A stretch of DNA of 64,000 nt from Thiodiazotropha sp040791665 (GTDB lineage: Bacteria; Pseudomonadota; Gammaproteobacteria; Chromatiales; Chromatiaceae), in assembly GCA_040791665.1 (NCBI GenBank), contig JBFNNX010000017.1, positions 186,001 to 250,000 of the forward strand, in the 5' to 3' direction. Shown here piece after piece: positions 8,891 to 17,348 of this stretch (position 1 is its first letter; each line of letters starts with the position of its first letter). The translations under genes and the position numbers were made by a program. The notes beneath the pieces were generated by a model, which worked only from the letters and a program-made list of their open reading frames with translations, was not told where the DNA came from and made no database searches.

Positions 8891-9487
8891 ATGAGCGCAG
8901 ATGGCGTTGATTTGAAAAAGCGACGTACCCTAACGCTTGCTACCAGTGCGGTTGGGGCAGTTGGCACCGGTTTTGTAATTTATCCATTCCTGGCGGCTTG
9001 GGCTCCCAGTGAAAAAGCTAAGGCAGCCGGCGCGCCGGTAGAGGCGGATATCGGCAAGCTCGAACCCGGACAGCTGATGCGCGTCAAATGGCGGGGTAAG
9101 CCTGTCTGGATCGTACGCCGTACCGAGCAGAATCTGCAGGATCTCGCAGGGTTGGATAGCATACTGCTCGACCCCGCATCTGACGATACCGGGCAACAAC
9201 CGGACTACTGTAAAAATCCGGAACGCTCCATCAAAGGCGAATATCTGGTAGCCGTTGGTATCTGCACCCATCTGGGTTGCTCGCCCACCTATCGACCGGA
9301 GGTTGCGCCGGAAGACCTGGGTCCTGATTGGAAAGGTGGTTTCTTCTGCCCCTGTCACGGCTCTCGATTCGATCTGGCCGGTCGGGTATATGCTGGCGTT
9401 CCTGCACCTAAGAACTTAGAAATCCCCCCCTATCAGTATCTCTCCGAAACAAGAATTCTGATCGGTGCCGATGGAGGCGCAGCCTGA
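8891..9487 (+). CDS. petA: Ubiquinol-cytochrome c reductase, Rieske iron-sulfur subunit
   Basis: A 198-residue subunit of the cytochrome bc1 complex, which oxidises quinol and passes one electron through its [2Fe-2S] cluster to cytochrome c1. Residues 9-38 form a Tat-type signal anchor (KKRRTLTLATS then a hydrophobic run). Cluster ligands are visible as Cys125-Thr-His127 in CTHLGC and Cys153/His156 in CPCHGS, with the two extra disulfide cysteines Cys130 and Cys155. Its stop overlaps the petB start by one base. First gene of the petABC operon in the cytoplasmic membrane. Confidence 0.97.
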   Translation: MSADGVDLKKRRTLTLATSAVGAVGTGFVIYPFLAAWAPSEKAKAAGAPVEADIGKLEPGQLMRVKWRGKPVWIVRRTEQNLQDLAGLDSILLDPASDDTGQQPDYCKNPERSIKGEYLVAVGICTHLGCSPTYRPEVAPEDLGPDWKGGFFCPCHGSRFDLAGRVYAGVPAPKNLEIPPYQYLSETRILIGADGGAA

Positions 9488-10728
9488 TGAGTATGATGAA
9501 AAATTTTATGGGCTGGATCGATGATCGCTATCCCATGACCAAGGTGTGGAACGAGCATCTGGCCCAATACTATGCCCCGAAGAACTTCAATTTCTGGTAT
9601 TTCATGGGTTCGCTGGGGATGCTGGTGCTGGTGATCCAGATCCTGACCGGCGTTTGGCTGGCCATGAGTTACAAACCCGATGCCGAGTTGGCATTCGGTT
9701 CCGTTGAGTACATCATGCGTGATGTAGACTGGGGCTGGCTGATCCGTTACATGCATTCCACCGGCGCATCTGCATTCTTTATTGTCATCTATCTCCATAT
9801 GTTCCGCGGTCTGATGTATGGCTCCTACCGCAAGCCTCGCGAACTGTTGTGGATTATTGGTGTGATCATCTATCTGGCGATGATGGCCACCGCTTTCTTC
9901 GGCTATCTGTTACCCTGGGGTCAGATGTCCTACTGGGGTGCGCAGGTAATCGTCAACCTCTTTTCGGCAGTGCCTGTGATCGGTCCCGACCTAGGAGTCT
10001 GGGTGCGCGGTGACTACGTCATCTCCGACGCCACTCTGAACCGATTCTTCGCCCTTCATTTCCTGCTGCCGTTCCTGCTGGCTGCGCTGGTGTTCATCCA
10101 CATCGTCGCCCTGCACAAGGTGGGTTCGAACAATCCCGATGGCATCGAGATCAAGAAGGGGCCGAAGGGCAACCGCTGGGACGATAATGCGCCTGCTGAT
10201 GGCATTCCGTTCCATCCATACTATTCGGTGAAGGATATCGCCGGTGTGGCGGGTTTCCTGTTTCTATTCGCGGCTGTGGTCTTCTTTGCCCCGGAGATGG
10301 GGGGTTATTTTATAGAACACCCCAACTTTGAGCCGGCCAATCCGTTGAAGACACCTGAGCATATCGCACCCGTCTGGTACTTCACGCCCTTCTACGCCAT
10401 CTTGCGCGCGGTCCCTTCGATAGCTGGATCGGCCTTTCCAGGCGTGGTGGCGATGTTCGCCTCCATTCTGGTGATGTTCTTCCTACCCTGGCTGGATCGC
10501 AGTCCGGTGAAATCGATCCGTTACAAGGGTACGCTGTACAAGATCATGCTGTGGCTGTTTGTCATCGACTTCATCATCCTCGGTTATCTCGGCACACAGC
10601 CAACCACCGACCTGTATAAGCTGATGGCGCAGATTGGCACAATCTACTATTTTGCCTTTTTCTTTTTAATGCCGATTTACAGCAAAATGGACAAGACCAA
10701 ACCAGTGCCTGAGAGGGTGACCGAATGA
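9487..10728 (+). CDS. petB: Cytochrome b subunit of the bc1 complex
   Basis: A 413-residue polytopic membrane protein with eight expected helices. It binds two b hemes and forms the quinol oxidation and quinone reduction sites. Seen are GVWLAMSY, RYMHSTGASAFFIVIYLHMFRGL (heme-ligand histidines), FFGYLLPWGQMSYWGAQV, the second histidine pair in FLLPFLLAALVFIHIVALHKVGSNNP, and the Qo-site loop around PVWYFTPFYAILRAVP (the usual PEWY motif is PVWY here). The translation overlaps petA by one base and petC by four, indicating coupling. In the sulfur-oxidiser-like background it would carry electrons from quinol to terminal oxidases. Confidence 0.97.
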   Translation: MSMMKNFMGWIDDRYPMTKVWNEHLAQYYAPKNFNFWYFMGSLGMLVLVIQILTGVWLAMSYKPDAELAFGSVEYIMRDVDWGWLIRYMHSTGASAFFIVIYLHMFRGLMYGSYRKPRELLWIIGVIIYLAMMATAFFGYLLPWGQMSYWGAQVIVNLFSAVPVIGPDLGVWVRGDYVISDATLNRFFALHFLLPFLLAALVFIHIVALHKVGSNNPDGIEIKKGPKGNRWDDNAPADGIPFHPYYSVKDIAGVAGFLFLFAAVVFFAPEMGGYFIEHPNFEPANPLKTPEHIAPVWYFTPFYAILRAVPSIAGSAFPGVVAMFASILVMFFLPWLDRSPVKSIRYKGTLYKIMLWLFVIDFIILGYLGTQPTTDLYKLMAQIGTIYYFAFFFLMPIYSKMDKTKPVPERVTE

Positions 10729-11465
10729 AAAAGCTGATTGTTGCACTTCTATTAGCCGCGGCCCCCATGCTGGGATTTGCAGCAGGCGGTGGGGCGCATC
10801 TGGACGATGCCGATATCGACCTGGGTGATCAGGCCTCGCTTCAGCGTGGCGCCAAGTACTTCATCAACTATTGTCTGAGTTGCCATTCTGCCCATTTTCA
10901 GCGCTATAACCGTATGGCCAGGGATCTCGGTCTGACGGAAACCGAGGTGATCGAAAATCTGATGTTCACCACCGACAAGATCGGTGACACCATGAAGATC
11001 GCCATGACTGGGGAACAGGGTACGGAATGGTTCGGTAGTCCTCCGCCCGACCTGAGCGTGATAGCCCGCGCACGCGGTGTGGACTGGATCTATACCTACT
11101 TGCGTAGTTTCTATCTGGATGAGAAGCGTCCTTTTGGTGTCAACAACATCGTATTTCCCGATGTGGGAATGCCCCATGTGTTGTGGGAGCTGCAAGGTGC
11201 GCAGAAGGCAGTGTTCAAGCTCGAGAAGGACGCGGCCGGAAACGAGATCGAGAAATTTGATCACTTCGAGCCCGTATCGGAGGGGGTGCTGAGCGCCCAA
11301 GAGTACGATCAGGTAGCCAGGGATCTGACTGCTTTTATGAGCTATATCGGTGAACCGATTCAGATGGAACGCAAGCGCCTGGGTGTCTGGGTGTTGCTGT
11401 TCATCGCTGTGTTCTTCGTGCTGGCCTACCTGCTTAAGAAGGAGTACTGGAAGGACGTGCACTAA
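10725..11465 (+). CDS. petC: Cytochrome c1 subunit of the bc1 complex
   Basis: A 246-residue periplasm-facing c-type cytochrome. Residues 1-19 are a cleavable signal peptide (MKKLIVALLLAAAPMLGFAAG); heme attachment is Cys50-x-x-Cys53-His54 in NYCLSCHS; a C-terminal anchor helix (LGVWVLLFIAVFFVLAYLL) is followed by the positive tail KKEYWKDVH. The DVGMPHVLWELQG block resembles the family's GMPH stretch. It passes electrons from the Rieske protein to soluble cytochrome c. Last gene of petABC, followed at once by a strong terminator. Confidence 0.96.
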   Translation: MKKLIVALLLAAAPMLGFAAGGGAHLDDADIDLGDQASLQRGAKYFINYCLSCHSAHFQRYNRMARDLGLTETEVIENLMFTTDKIGDTMKIAMTGEQGTEWFGSPPPDLSVIARARGVDWIYTYLRSFYLDEKRPFGVNNIVFPDVGMPHVLWELQGAQKAVFKLEKDAAGNEIEKFDHFEPVSEGVLSAQEYDQVARDLTAFMSYIGEPIQMERKRLGVWVLLFIAVFFVLAYLLKKEYWKDVH

Positions 11466-11486
11466 ACTCTTTCGACATGATCTGCC

Positions 11487-11525
11487 AAAAAGGCGCACAG
11501 TTGCGTTATACTGTGCGCCTTTTTT
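11487..11525 (+). terminator. Rho-independent terminator after petABC
   Basis: A perfect hairpin AAAAGGCGCACAG / CTGTGCGCCTTTT with a 10-base loop, followed by a T run, begins 22 bp after the petC stop. The A run on the other side makes it formally bidirectional, but only the pet operon reads into it. Confidence 0.93.
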
Positions 11526-11602
11526 GATTTTACAACACTTATTATCCGCAGCCAGGTAGGCAATCTGCCCGGCATGAAGGACACCCTGGAGAGAGGCTAT
11601 AA

Positions 11603-12226
11603 ATGGCGGCAGTTGCGAACAAGCGTTCAGTGATGACCCTCTATTCGGATCCAACCGACCCCTATTGTCATCGAGTCAGACTGGTGCTGGCAGAGAAGAA
11701 TATCACCTATGAAGTATCTGATATCGATCCGCTCAATGTGCCTGAAGAGGTGATGGAGCTCAATCCATACGGCACCCTTCCCACATTGGTGGATAGGGAT
11801 TTAAAGCTCTACGAGTCTCGCATTATCATGGAGTATCTGGACGAGCGGTTCCCCCATCCGCCGCTGTTGCCGGTGGACCCGGTTTCGCGCTCTACCTCGC
11901 GTCTGTTGATGTACCGCGTGGATAATGACTGGTACAGTCTTATGGATGTCATCCTAAGCGGTAAGAAAGAGGCGGCAAAGGCGCGCAAGGAACTGCGTGA
12001 GAGTCTCATTTCCACTTCACCTGTGTTCAACGCAAAATCCTTCTTCATGAGTGAGGAGTTTACCCTGGTCGATTGCGCCATCGCTCCGCTATTATGGCGC
12101 CTGCAGGAGTTGGGCGTGGAGATACCCGCGAGTGCGAAAGGATTGCATGAGTACGCCAAACGCCTGTTCGAAAAGGAGTCGTTCATCAAGAGCCTGTCAG
12201 AAGCCGAACAGGAGATGCGCGGTTAA
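11603..12226 (+). CDS. sspA: Stringent starvation protein A
   Basis: A 207-residue protein of the glutathione-S-transferase fold. The N-terminal thioredoxin-like domain reads MTLYSDPTDPYCHRVRLVLAEKNITYEV and continues to YESRIIMEYLDERFPHPPLLPVDP; the C-terminal half is helical. SspA binds RNA polymerase during starvation and acid stress and is not a catalytic transferase. Placement directly after petABC and before sspB is the standard proteobacterial order. A start a few codons downstream (VMTLYSD) is possible, but a weak Shine-Dalgarno (GGAGAG) fits the chosen one. Confidence 0.96.
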   Translation: MAAVANKRSVMTLYSDPTDPYCHRVRLVLAEKNITYEVSDIDPLNVPEEVMELNPYGTLPTLVDRDLKLYESRIIMEYLDERFPHPPLLPVDPVSRSTSRLLMYRVDNDWYSLMDVILSGKKEAAKARKELRESLISTSPVFNAKSFFMSEEFTLVDCAIAPLLWRLQELGVEIPASAKGLHEYAKRLFEKESFIKSLSEAEQEMRG

Positions 12227-12231
12227 TTGAT

Positions 12232-12630
12232 ATGACTGAGATGTCATCCAATCGACCTTACCTGATAAGAGCACTCTACGACTGGTTGGTCGATAACGGC
12301 ACAACACCCTACCTGATGGTCAACACCGAGGTAGAGGGTGTGGTGGTGCCGGGTCAGTTCGTCGAAGAGGGGCGCATTATCCTCAACGTGGACCCCTCCG
12401 CGGTCTCGGGTCTTGATCTGGGTAACGATTGGATCAGTTTCAGTGCGCGATTTAGCGGTAAAGCGGAGGAAATTCTGATTCCTCCGGCTGCGGTGATGGG
12501 TATTTATGCCAAGGAGAATGGCCAGGGAATGCTTTTTCCCGAAGAGGAGGTGAATCTGGACAGCGATCCAGGTGATGACCCCGATCCCACCACACCGGGC
12601 AAGCGACCATCCCTCAAGGTGGTCAAGTAG
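12232..12630 (+). CDS. sspB: ClpXP protease specificity-enhancing factor
   Basis: A 132-residue adaptor that delivers ssrA-tagged and other substrates to ClpXP. The folded domain (residues about 5-105) begins NRPYLIRALYDWLVDNGTTPYLMVN and includes VPGQFVEEGRIILNV and the IPPAAVMGIYAKENGQGMLF segment. An acidic flexible linker follows (EEEVNLDSDPGDDPDPTTP) and the tail ends PSLKVVK, the ClpX-docking peptide type. It starts 5 bp after sspA, so translation is likely coupled. Confidence 0.96.
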   Translation: MTEMSSNRPYLIRALYDWLVDNGTTPYLMVNTEVEGVVVPGQFVEEGRIILNVDPSAVSGLDLGNDWISFSARFSGKAEEILIPPAAVMGIYAKENGQGMLFPEEEVNLDSDPGDDPDPTTPGKRPSLKVVK

Positions 12631-12636
12631 CCGGTT

Positions 12637-12966
12637 TCACTCTGAATTGTCAGCCATCTCCCGTGTCGGCAGATCGATATGCAGGCTGACATTGTCGATG
12701 CCCATCATCACTACATATCCGGTTCGCCGACCCGAACCTTCCAGGCTATAGTCGAACTGATAGACCCGGCGCAGTTTCAGTCCCCTGCGAAGCCATCGGA
12801 TTCCCAGCCGATGCAGGGCCACGGTCTGATCGAGAAACTGGACGCCATGGCTTTGACAGGCATTGCGACTGATCTGTATCGCGATTTCACGAACCCGAAG
12901 ACTGTCGCGCCAGAACCAGAGCAATGCCAACAGGGCAAGTAGAAGATTGAGAGTTGAATAGGACAT
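12637..12966 (-). CDS. DUF3301-type single-pass membrane protein
   Basis: A 109-residue protein starting MSYSTLNLLLALLALLWFWRDSLRVREIAI, that is, one N-terminal membrane helix followed by a basic cytosolic domain (RNACQSHGVQFLDQTVALHRLGIRWLRRGLKLRRVYQFDYSLEG). This layout matches the proteobacterial DUF3301 family, whose function is unknown. It converges on sspB and is divergent from the macro-domain gene, 13 bp away; the frame is open further upstream but that would cover the neighbour's start. Confidence 0.82.
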   Translation of the reverse strand: MSYSTLNLLLALLALLWFWRDSLRVREIAIQISRNACQSHGVQFLDQTVALHRLGIRWLRRGLKLRRVYQFDYSLEGSGRRTGYVVMMGIDNVSLHIDLPTREMADNSE

Positions 12967-12979
12967 GCGAGTATAGGTT

Positions 12980-13480
12980 ATGGGACAGATAAGCATTGTA
13001 ACGGCAGATATCACCAAGCTGGAAGTGGATGCAATCGTCAATGCAGCCAACTCCTCGCTTCTAGGGGGAGGCGGAGTTGACGGCGCGATCCACCGGGCGG
13101 CCGGCGCGGAGCTGCTGGCCCACTGCGAAACCTTGGGAGGTTGTCCGACCGGTGAAGCGCGTATGACACCCGGTTACAAGCTTCCGGCAGCATGGGTCAT
13201 CCATACCGTGGGTCCTGTCTGGCGCAACGGTGGGCAGGGCGAACCCGCATTACTCCGCGCCTGCTACGAAAACAGCCTGAAACTGGCTGCCGAGAAGGGT
13301 TGTCGCAGCGTGGCCTTTCCAGCAATCAGCACCGGGGTGTACGGCTACCCGAAACGGGAAGCGGCTGAGGTGGCGCTGAGTGTCATGAAGGCGTGGAAAG
13401 AGGAGTTCGACGAGATTGTCGCCTGTTGTTTCAGCGAGGCCGACGCAGATCTCTACAGATCGCTCTGTCCTGAGTGTTAA
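12980..13480 (+). CDS. Macro domain protein, YmdB-like O-acetyl-ADP-ribose deacetylase
   Basis: A 166-residue single macro domain. The ADP-ribose-binding blocks are intact: VDAIVNAANSSLLGGGGVDGAIHRAAG, the aspartate in that loop, VIHTVGPVW, and SVAFPAISTGVYGYPKREAAEVAL. YmdB-type enzymes remove acetyl groups from O-acetyl-ADP-ribose or ADP-ribose from acidic residues in the cytosol, and in E. coli one also inhibits RNase III. The length is normal for a stand-alone macro domain. Substrate in this organism is not determined by sequence. Confidence 0.93.
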   Translation: MGQISIVTADITKLEVDAIVNAANSSLLGGGGVDGAIHRAAGAELLAHCETLGGCPTGEARMTPGYKLPAAWVIHTVGPVWRNGGQGEPALLRACYENSLKLAAEKGCRSVAFPAISTGVYGYPKREAAEVALSVMKAWKEEFDEIVACCFSEADADLYRSLCPEC

Positions 13481-13521
13481 CCGCTTCCTTATCAATCCAT
13501 AAGAGATAAAGTCTGTAAATG

Positions 13522-13695
13522 AACGCTAATAAACGCAAATGGTTTTTACTCCCCATGGTCCTGTGTGTGAATGTGTAAAAATATGTCGTTGTTTTTTTAC
13601 TGTAGGTGCGGCTTGCCGCACCAGTGACGGGTAAGTAGAAGTGAACCACCCTACATGTTGAAATAACTTTCGCGTTTATTGGCGTTAATTTGCGG
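13522..13695. repeat. Palindromic MITE-like dispersed repeat
   Basis: The outer arms are inverted copies of one motif: AACGCTAATAAACGC at 13522-13536 and, on the other strand, AACGCCAATAAACGC at 13672-13686 (one mismatch), with similar flanks beyond. Inside is a small perfect hairpin, GGTGCGGC-tt-GCCGCACC, near 13606-13623. No gene fits the interval. The terminal inverted repeats, about 170-bp size and absence of coding sequence fit a MITE or a related dispersed intergenic repeat. Confidence 0.65.
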
Positions 13696-13735
13696 ATAAT
13701 ATTAAGTAGGATTACCAAACCCTAGGTGTGTTGAG

Positions 13736-13960
13736 ATGTTTAATTGGCTGGATAGGCTGCCGATGCAGATGGTCGCGCTGCCTGCGTTGTTACTCGGATT
13801 GGCTCCTTTCGTGCCTGAGCCCCATCTATGGGAGAAACTGAAGATGTTGGCGTCCGGTAACTTGCAGCGACCTATCGATATCTTCGATCTGTTGATGCAT
13901 GGATTGCCGGTCGTGTTGCTGGCGATAAAACTGATACGGGGTGAACGGGAGGTCTCCTGA
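13736..13960 (+). CDS. Small conserved membrane protein of unknown function
   Basis: A 74-residue protein with two hydrophobic segments, MVALPALLLGLAPFVP (about 11-26) and DLLMHGLPVVLLAIKLI (about 50-66), and the linker EPHLWEKLKMLASGNLQRPIDIFD. I recall similar short proteins annotated loosely as RND transporter components, but it is far too small to be a pump and no function is supported. ATG start at 13736; converges on the ABC permease gene. Confidence 0.68.
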   Translation: MFNWLDRLPMQMVALPALLLGLAPFVPEPHLWEKLKMLASGNLQRPIDIFDLLMHGLPVVLLAIKLIRGEREVS

Positions 13961-13979
13961 GAGGGTGTGTCAACGGCCG

Positions 13980-14783
13980 CTAGTTTTTTACCGCACTCAG
14001 GCGATCGAGGCGCAGTCGTTCACGGTCGTCGAAAAGATGTTTCGAGCCGATCCATACAGCGGCCATGGCGCCAAATCCCGTACCTGCTGCGATCAGCAGC
14101 ATGATCAATATCTGGTATTTACTTGCCTCGAAGGGCGGAGCGCCCGCCAGGATCTGGCCGGTCATCATGCCCGGCAGACTGACCACGCCGGCCGCTGCCA
14201 TGGCATTGATGATCGGTATCATGCCGCTACGCAGGGCATTGCGCCGGAGCTCCCGAATTGCCTGTTCCCATGTGTGGCCCAGCATCAACCGCGCCTCGAT
14301 CTGCTGTCGTAGCTGCCAGGCGTTATGGGTCAGGTGGTCCAGGGCGATGGCCACGCCTGACATGGTGTTTCCCAGTAGCATGCCCAGCAGGGGTATCAGG
14401 TACTGCACTGAATACCAGGGCTCCGCCTGGATGATAATCGTGAGCGCCATCAGGGTGACGGTAAACGAGGAGATGAACATGGAGAGGGTGCCTACACCCA
14501 TACCCCAGATGCCGAGGAAACGGCGCTGTTGCCGGGCCATGACTTCATAACCTGCGACGAAGAGCATGAACAGCGCAAGGAGCGCAATCAACAGGGGATG
14601 GGATTGCACGAACAGGAACTTCAATACCAGTCCCAGCAGGATCAGCTGGACCACCGTGCGCACTGCCGCAATCAAAAGCTGGCGCTCGATACCCAGGGAG
14701 AGCCTCAGCGATAGCAGGGCCAATACCACTACCAGGATTGCGGAGAGTGCCAGGTCGAGGGGGGTCAGCTGAATGAGTGTCAT
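13980..14783 (-). CDS. FetB-like ABC transporter permease (UPF0014 family)
   Basis: A 267-residue membrane protein with about seven hydrophobic helices. The family signature is visible in LIPLLGMLLGNTMSGVAIALDHL, the EARLMLGHTWEQAIRELRRNALRSGMIPIINAMAAAGVVSLPGMMTGQILAGAPP stretch and the C-terminal YQILIMLLIAAGTGFGAM. In E. coli FetB pairs with FetA and is linked to iron export and oxidative-stress resistance. Its start overlaps the 3' end of the ATPase gene by 4 bp, so the two are one operon with translational coupling. Confidence 0.88.
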   Translation of the reverse strand: MTLIQLTPLDLALSAILVVVLALLSLRLSLGIERQLLIAAVRTVVQLILLGLVLKFLFVQSHPLLIALLALFMLFVAGYEVMARQQRRFLGIWGMGVGTLSMFISSFTVTLMALTIIIQAEPWYSVQYLIPLLGMLLGNTMSGVAIALDHLTHNAWQLRQQIEARLMLGHTWEQAIRELRRNALRSGMIPIINAMAAAGVVSLPGMMTGQILAGAPPFEASKYQILIMLLIAAGTGFGAMAAVWIGSKHLFDDRERLRLDRLSAVKN

Positions 14784-15379
14784 TGTTGTGCCTGCAGCCG
14801 TCCGTCAGTGATCCGCCAGGATTCCTCGCTTACCCGGGTTTGCTGATCAGGATCGTGGGAGACCCAGAGCACGGCGGCCCGGTGTTGCTGGCGCCATTCG
14901 GCAATCAGCCTTTCGACCCGGTCAATATTTTTTTGATCCAGATTGGCGGTGGGTTCATCGAGCAGGAGTACCTGAGGTTCGTTACCCAACAGCCTGGCCA
15001 GGGCCAGACGTTGTCGTTCGCCACTGGATAGTCGGCTGATCTCCCATTGCATGGCGCTGGGGGAGAGTTCGAGATGCGACAGCAAGGCATTATCGACTTG
15101 CGGGAAGTGGTCGCCAACACGGTCTTTCCACCAGGCGCTCTCGGCGGGAAGCAGTCCCACTTGCCTGCGCCATGCCGGACCGCTGAATGAGGCCATTTCA
15201 AGCTCGTCCAGCCAGGCTTCGCCTCGATGCGGATCGAGATCGGCCAAGGCCCGCAACAGGCGTGATTTACCGCTTCCCGATGGACCGCTCAGGGTGACGC
15301 ATTGGCCCGCTGGGATGTGCAGCTCTATGGGTTCGAGTAGGGGAGACTGGAACTGCTTTAAGGTCAGGCTGCCCATCAA
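14780..15379 (-). CDS. FetA-like ABC transporter ATP-binding protein
   Basis: A 199-residue ABC ATPase. Walker A is GPSGSGKSRLL (about residues 34-44), the signature is LSSGERQRLALARLL, Walker B is VLLLDEPTANLD, and the switch histidine lies in VLWVSHDPDQ. Short length with no extra domain fits FetA-type ATPases. It pairs with the downstream permease, probably for metal export. The start overlaps the trmB stop by 4 bp, so trmB-fetA-fetB are likely co-translated. Confidence 0.89.
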   Translation of the reverse strand: MMGSLTLKQFQSPLLEPIELHIPAGQCVTLSGPSGSGKSRLLRALADLDPHRGEAWLDELEMASFSGPAWRRQVGLLPAESAWWKDRVGDHFPQVDNALLSHLELSPSAMQWEISRLSSGERQRLALARLLGNEPQVLLLDEPTANLDQKNIDRVERLIAEWRQQHRAAVLWVSHDPDQQTRVSEESWRITDGRLQAQQ

Positions 15380-16083
15380 CGGTTACGCTCGAAGAGAAGA
15401 TCCCATACCCCGTGCCCAAGCCGCTGACCCCGCTGTTCGAATTTGGTCAACGGCCGCGTCTCCGGACGAGGGGAAAAGTTGCCTTTTCCGGCCTGATTGT
15501 GGAAACCGCTGTGTTGAGTGAATACCTCCAGCATCTGCATGGCGTAGTCTTCCCAATCGGTGGCCATGTGGATCACCCCGCCGGGTTTCAATGCCCGGTG
15601 GATGAGGTCGGCAAACTCCTGTTGCACTATGCGGCGTTTGTGGTGACGCCGCTTATGCCAGGGATCGGGAAAGTAGAGCTGAACCCGGTCGAGGGTGGCT
15701 TCGGCCAGATGATGCCGCAGCAGCTCCATGGCGTCTGTCTGCAGGATGCGTACATTGTCTGATGCCTGTTCAGCCAGTTTGAGCATCAGGTGTCCCACGC
15801 CGGGAGTGTGGACCTCGACCCCCAGGAAATCCTGGTCGGGATGGCGGGCGGCGATCTGGGCCAGAGCTTCGCCATTGCCGAAGCCGATCTCCAGGGTAGC
15901 CGGTGCCTCCCTGCCAAAAAGCGCGGAAAGGTCCAGGGGGTGTTGTCCTTCCAGCATCAGGCCATAGTGCGGCCACAACGCCTGGAATGCCCGCTGCTGC
16001 CCCTCAGTCAATCGCCCCTGTCTCAGGACATAACTGCGGATGGGGCGATGAGGTTGTTCCACGGACATGGGCCTGACCTGCAT
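15376..16083 (-). CDS. trmB: tRNA (guanine-N7-)-methyltransferase
   Basis: A 235-residue SAM-dependent methylase that makes m7G46 in the variable loop of tRNAs. The SAM-binding GxGxG-type block is LEIGFGNGEALAQIAARHPD, and the TrmB signature PDPWHKRRHHKRRIVQ follows, with the C-terminal TKFEQRGQRLGHGVWDLLFER (TxFExRG motif). An internal methionine (MSVEQPHRPIRSY) five codons in is an alternative start. Ten bp downstream of thiG. Confidence 0.95.
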   Translation of the reverse strand: MQVRPMSVEQPHRPIRSYVLRQGRLTEGQQRAFQALWPHYGLMLEGQHPLDLSALFGREAPATLEIGFGNGEALAQIAARHPDQDFLGVEVHTPGVGHLMLKLAEQASDNVRILQTDAMELLRHHLAEATLDRVQLYFPDPWHKRRHHKRRIVQQEFADLIHRALKPGGVIHMATDWEDYAMQMLEVFTQHSGFHNQAGKGNFSPRPETRPLTKFEQRGQRLGHGVWDLLFERNR

Positions 16084-16092
16084 GCAGGGGTG

Positions 16093-16887
16093 TCAGAAAA
16101 ACAGTCCATCGACCGGTGACGAGGCTGATGCGAAGCGCTTGGCCGGCATCCGTCCCGCCAGGTAGGCCTCGCGTCCCGCCTGAATCGCCTTTTTCATGGC
16201 CGATGCCATCAACACCGGTTTGTCTGCCGCAGCGATGGCGGTGTTCATGAGCACCCCGTCACACCCCAGTTCCATGGCCACGGCGGCATCGGAGGCGGTG
16301 CCGACACCGGCATCCACCAACACCGGGACCTTGGCATTCTCAACGATGGTCAGGATGTTGAGCCGGTTGCGGATACCCAGGCCCGATCCGATGGGTGCCG
16401 CCAGGGGCATCACTGCCACGCACCCCAGTTCCTCGAGCCGTTTGGCCATGATGGGATCGTCGTTGGTGTAGACCATGACATCGAAGCCGTCCTTGATCAG
16501 CACCTCCGCCGCCTCCAGGGTCTGCACCACATCGGGGAAGAGCGTCTTCTCATCGCCCAGCACCTCCAGTTTGACCAGGTTGTGGCCATCCAGCAGTTCC
16601 CTCGCCAGGCGACATGTCCGGACAGCGGTCTTGGCGTCGTAACAGCCAGCGGTGTTCGGCAGATAGGTAAACTCATCGGGCGGGAGGACCGAGAGGATAC
16701 TGGGTTGATCCCGATCCTGGCCGATATTGGTGCGGCGCACCGCAATGGTGACGATCTCCGCACCGCTGACATCGATGGCTTCTCGGGTCTCATGCATATC
16801 TTTGTACTTGCCGGTACCTACCAGCAGGCGGGAGGTGTAACTGCGTCCGGCGACATTGAAGCTGTCATTTTGGGTATCGTTTGGCAT
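16093..16887 (-). CDS. thiG: Thiazole synthase
   Basis: A 264-residue TIM-barrel enzyme that builds the thiazole ring of thiamine from 1-deoxy-D-xylulose 5-phosphate, dehydroglycine and ThiS thiocarboxylate. Visible are SRLLVGTGKYKD, VTIAVRR, the lysine-containing LVKLEVLGDEKTLFPD, MPLAAPIGSGLGI, and VPVLVDAGVGTASDAAVAMELGCDGVLMNTAIA (phosphate-binding end). The start MPNDTQNDSF at 16887 is preferred over the upstream frame to 16956, which would run into the thiS 3' end. Confidence 0.96.
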   Translation of the reverse strand: MPNDTQNDSFNVAGRSYTSRLLVGTGKYKDMHETREAIDVSGAEIVTIAVRRTNIGQDRDQPSILSVLPPDEFTYLPNTAGCYDAKTAVRTCRLARELLDGHNLVKLEVLGDEKTLFPDVVQTLEAAEVLIKDGFDVMVYTNDDPIMAKRLEELGCVAVMPLAAPIGSGLGIRNRLNILTIVENAKVPVLVDAGVGTASDAAVAMELGCDGVLMNTAIAAADKPVLMASAMKKAIQAGREAYLAGRMPAKRFASASSPVDGLFF

Positions 16888-16945
16888 CGGTATGGTTCTG
16901 ATTGGTGTTTGATTCTGATTGGATAGGTTGCTGAGGGGTGCTGTT

Positions 16946-17146
16946 TCAGCCGCCACCTACGGCCTGTATGATTTCGACCCGGTCGTGCTCTTTCAGCAGA
17001 TGCTGGTTGAAGGTACTGCGAGGCACCAACTCTTCATTGACTTCCACGGCAATACGCTGGCCGGAGAGATCGAGGAATTCGATCAGCTTGGCCATGTTAT
17101 ACGCGTCGGGAATTTGCTTTTCCACGCCGTTTAAGTAAATCTGCAT
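16946..17146 (-). CDS. thiS: Sulfur carrier protein ThiS
   Basis: A 66-residue ubiquitin-fold protein ending in VEIIQAVGGG; the terminal Gly-Gly is adenylated and converted to a thiocarboxylate that supplies sulfur for the thiazole ring. It precedes thiG by 58 bp in the same direction, the usual thiS-thiG order. Confidence 0.95.
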   Translation of the reverse strand: MQIYLNGVEKQIPDAYNMAKLIEFLDLSGQRIAVEVNEELVPRSTFNQHLLKEHDRVEIIQAVGGG

Positions 17147-17348
17147 CTCTGTTCGATCTCAAATGGGGTTGGGAAAGGATTTTACCTCATCTTGAGGCAA
17201 CAAAGTACGTGTTGCTTTGGCGAATCCCGCAGTTGAATACGCGTGATGCTGGGCGAGGTGTTCATAAAGCGTACAAGACTCGAGTGAATAAATGATAAGA
17301 GGCCCGGTAAGGGTGTGGGAGCGATAGCTGGATGGTTGGAGTCGATCC

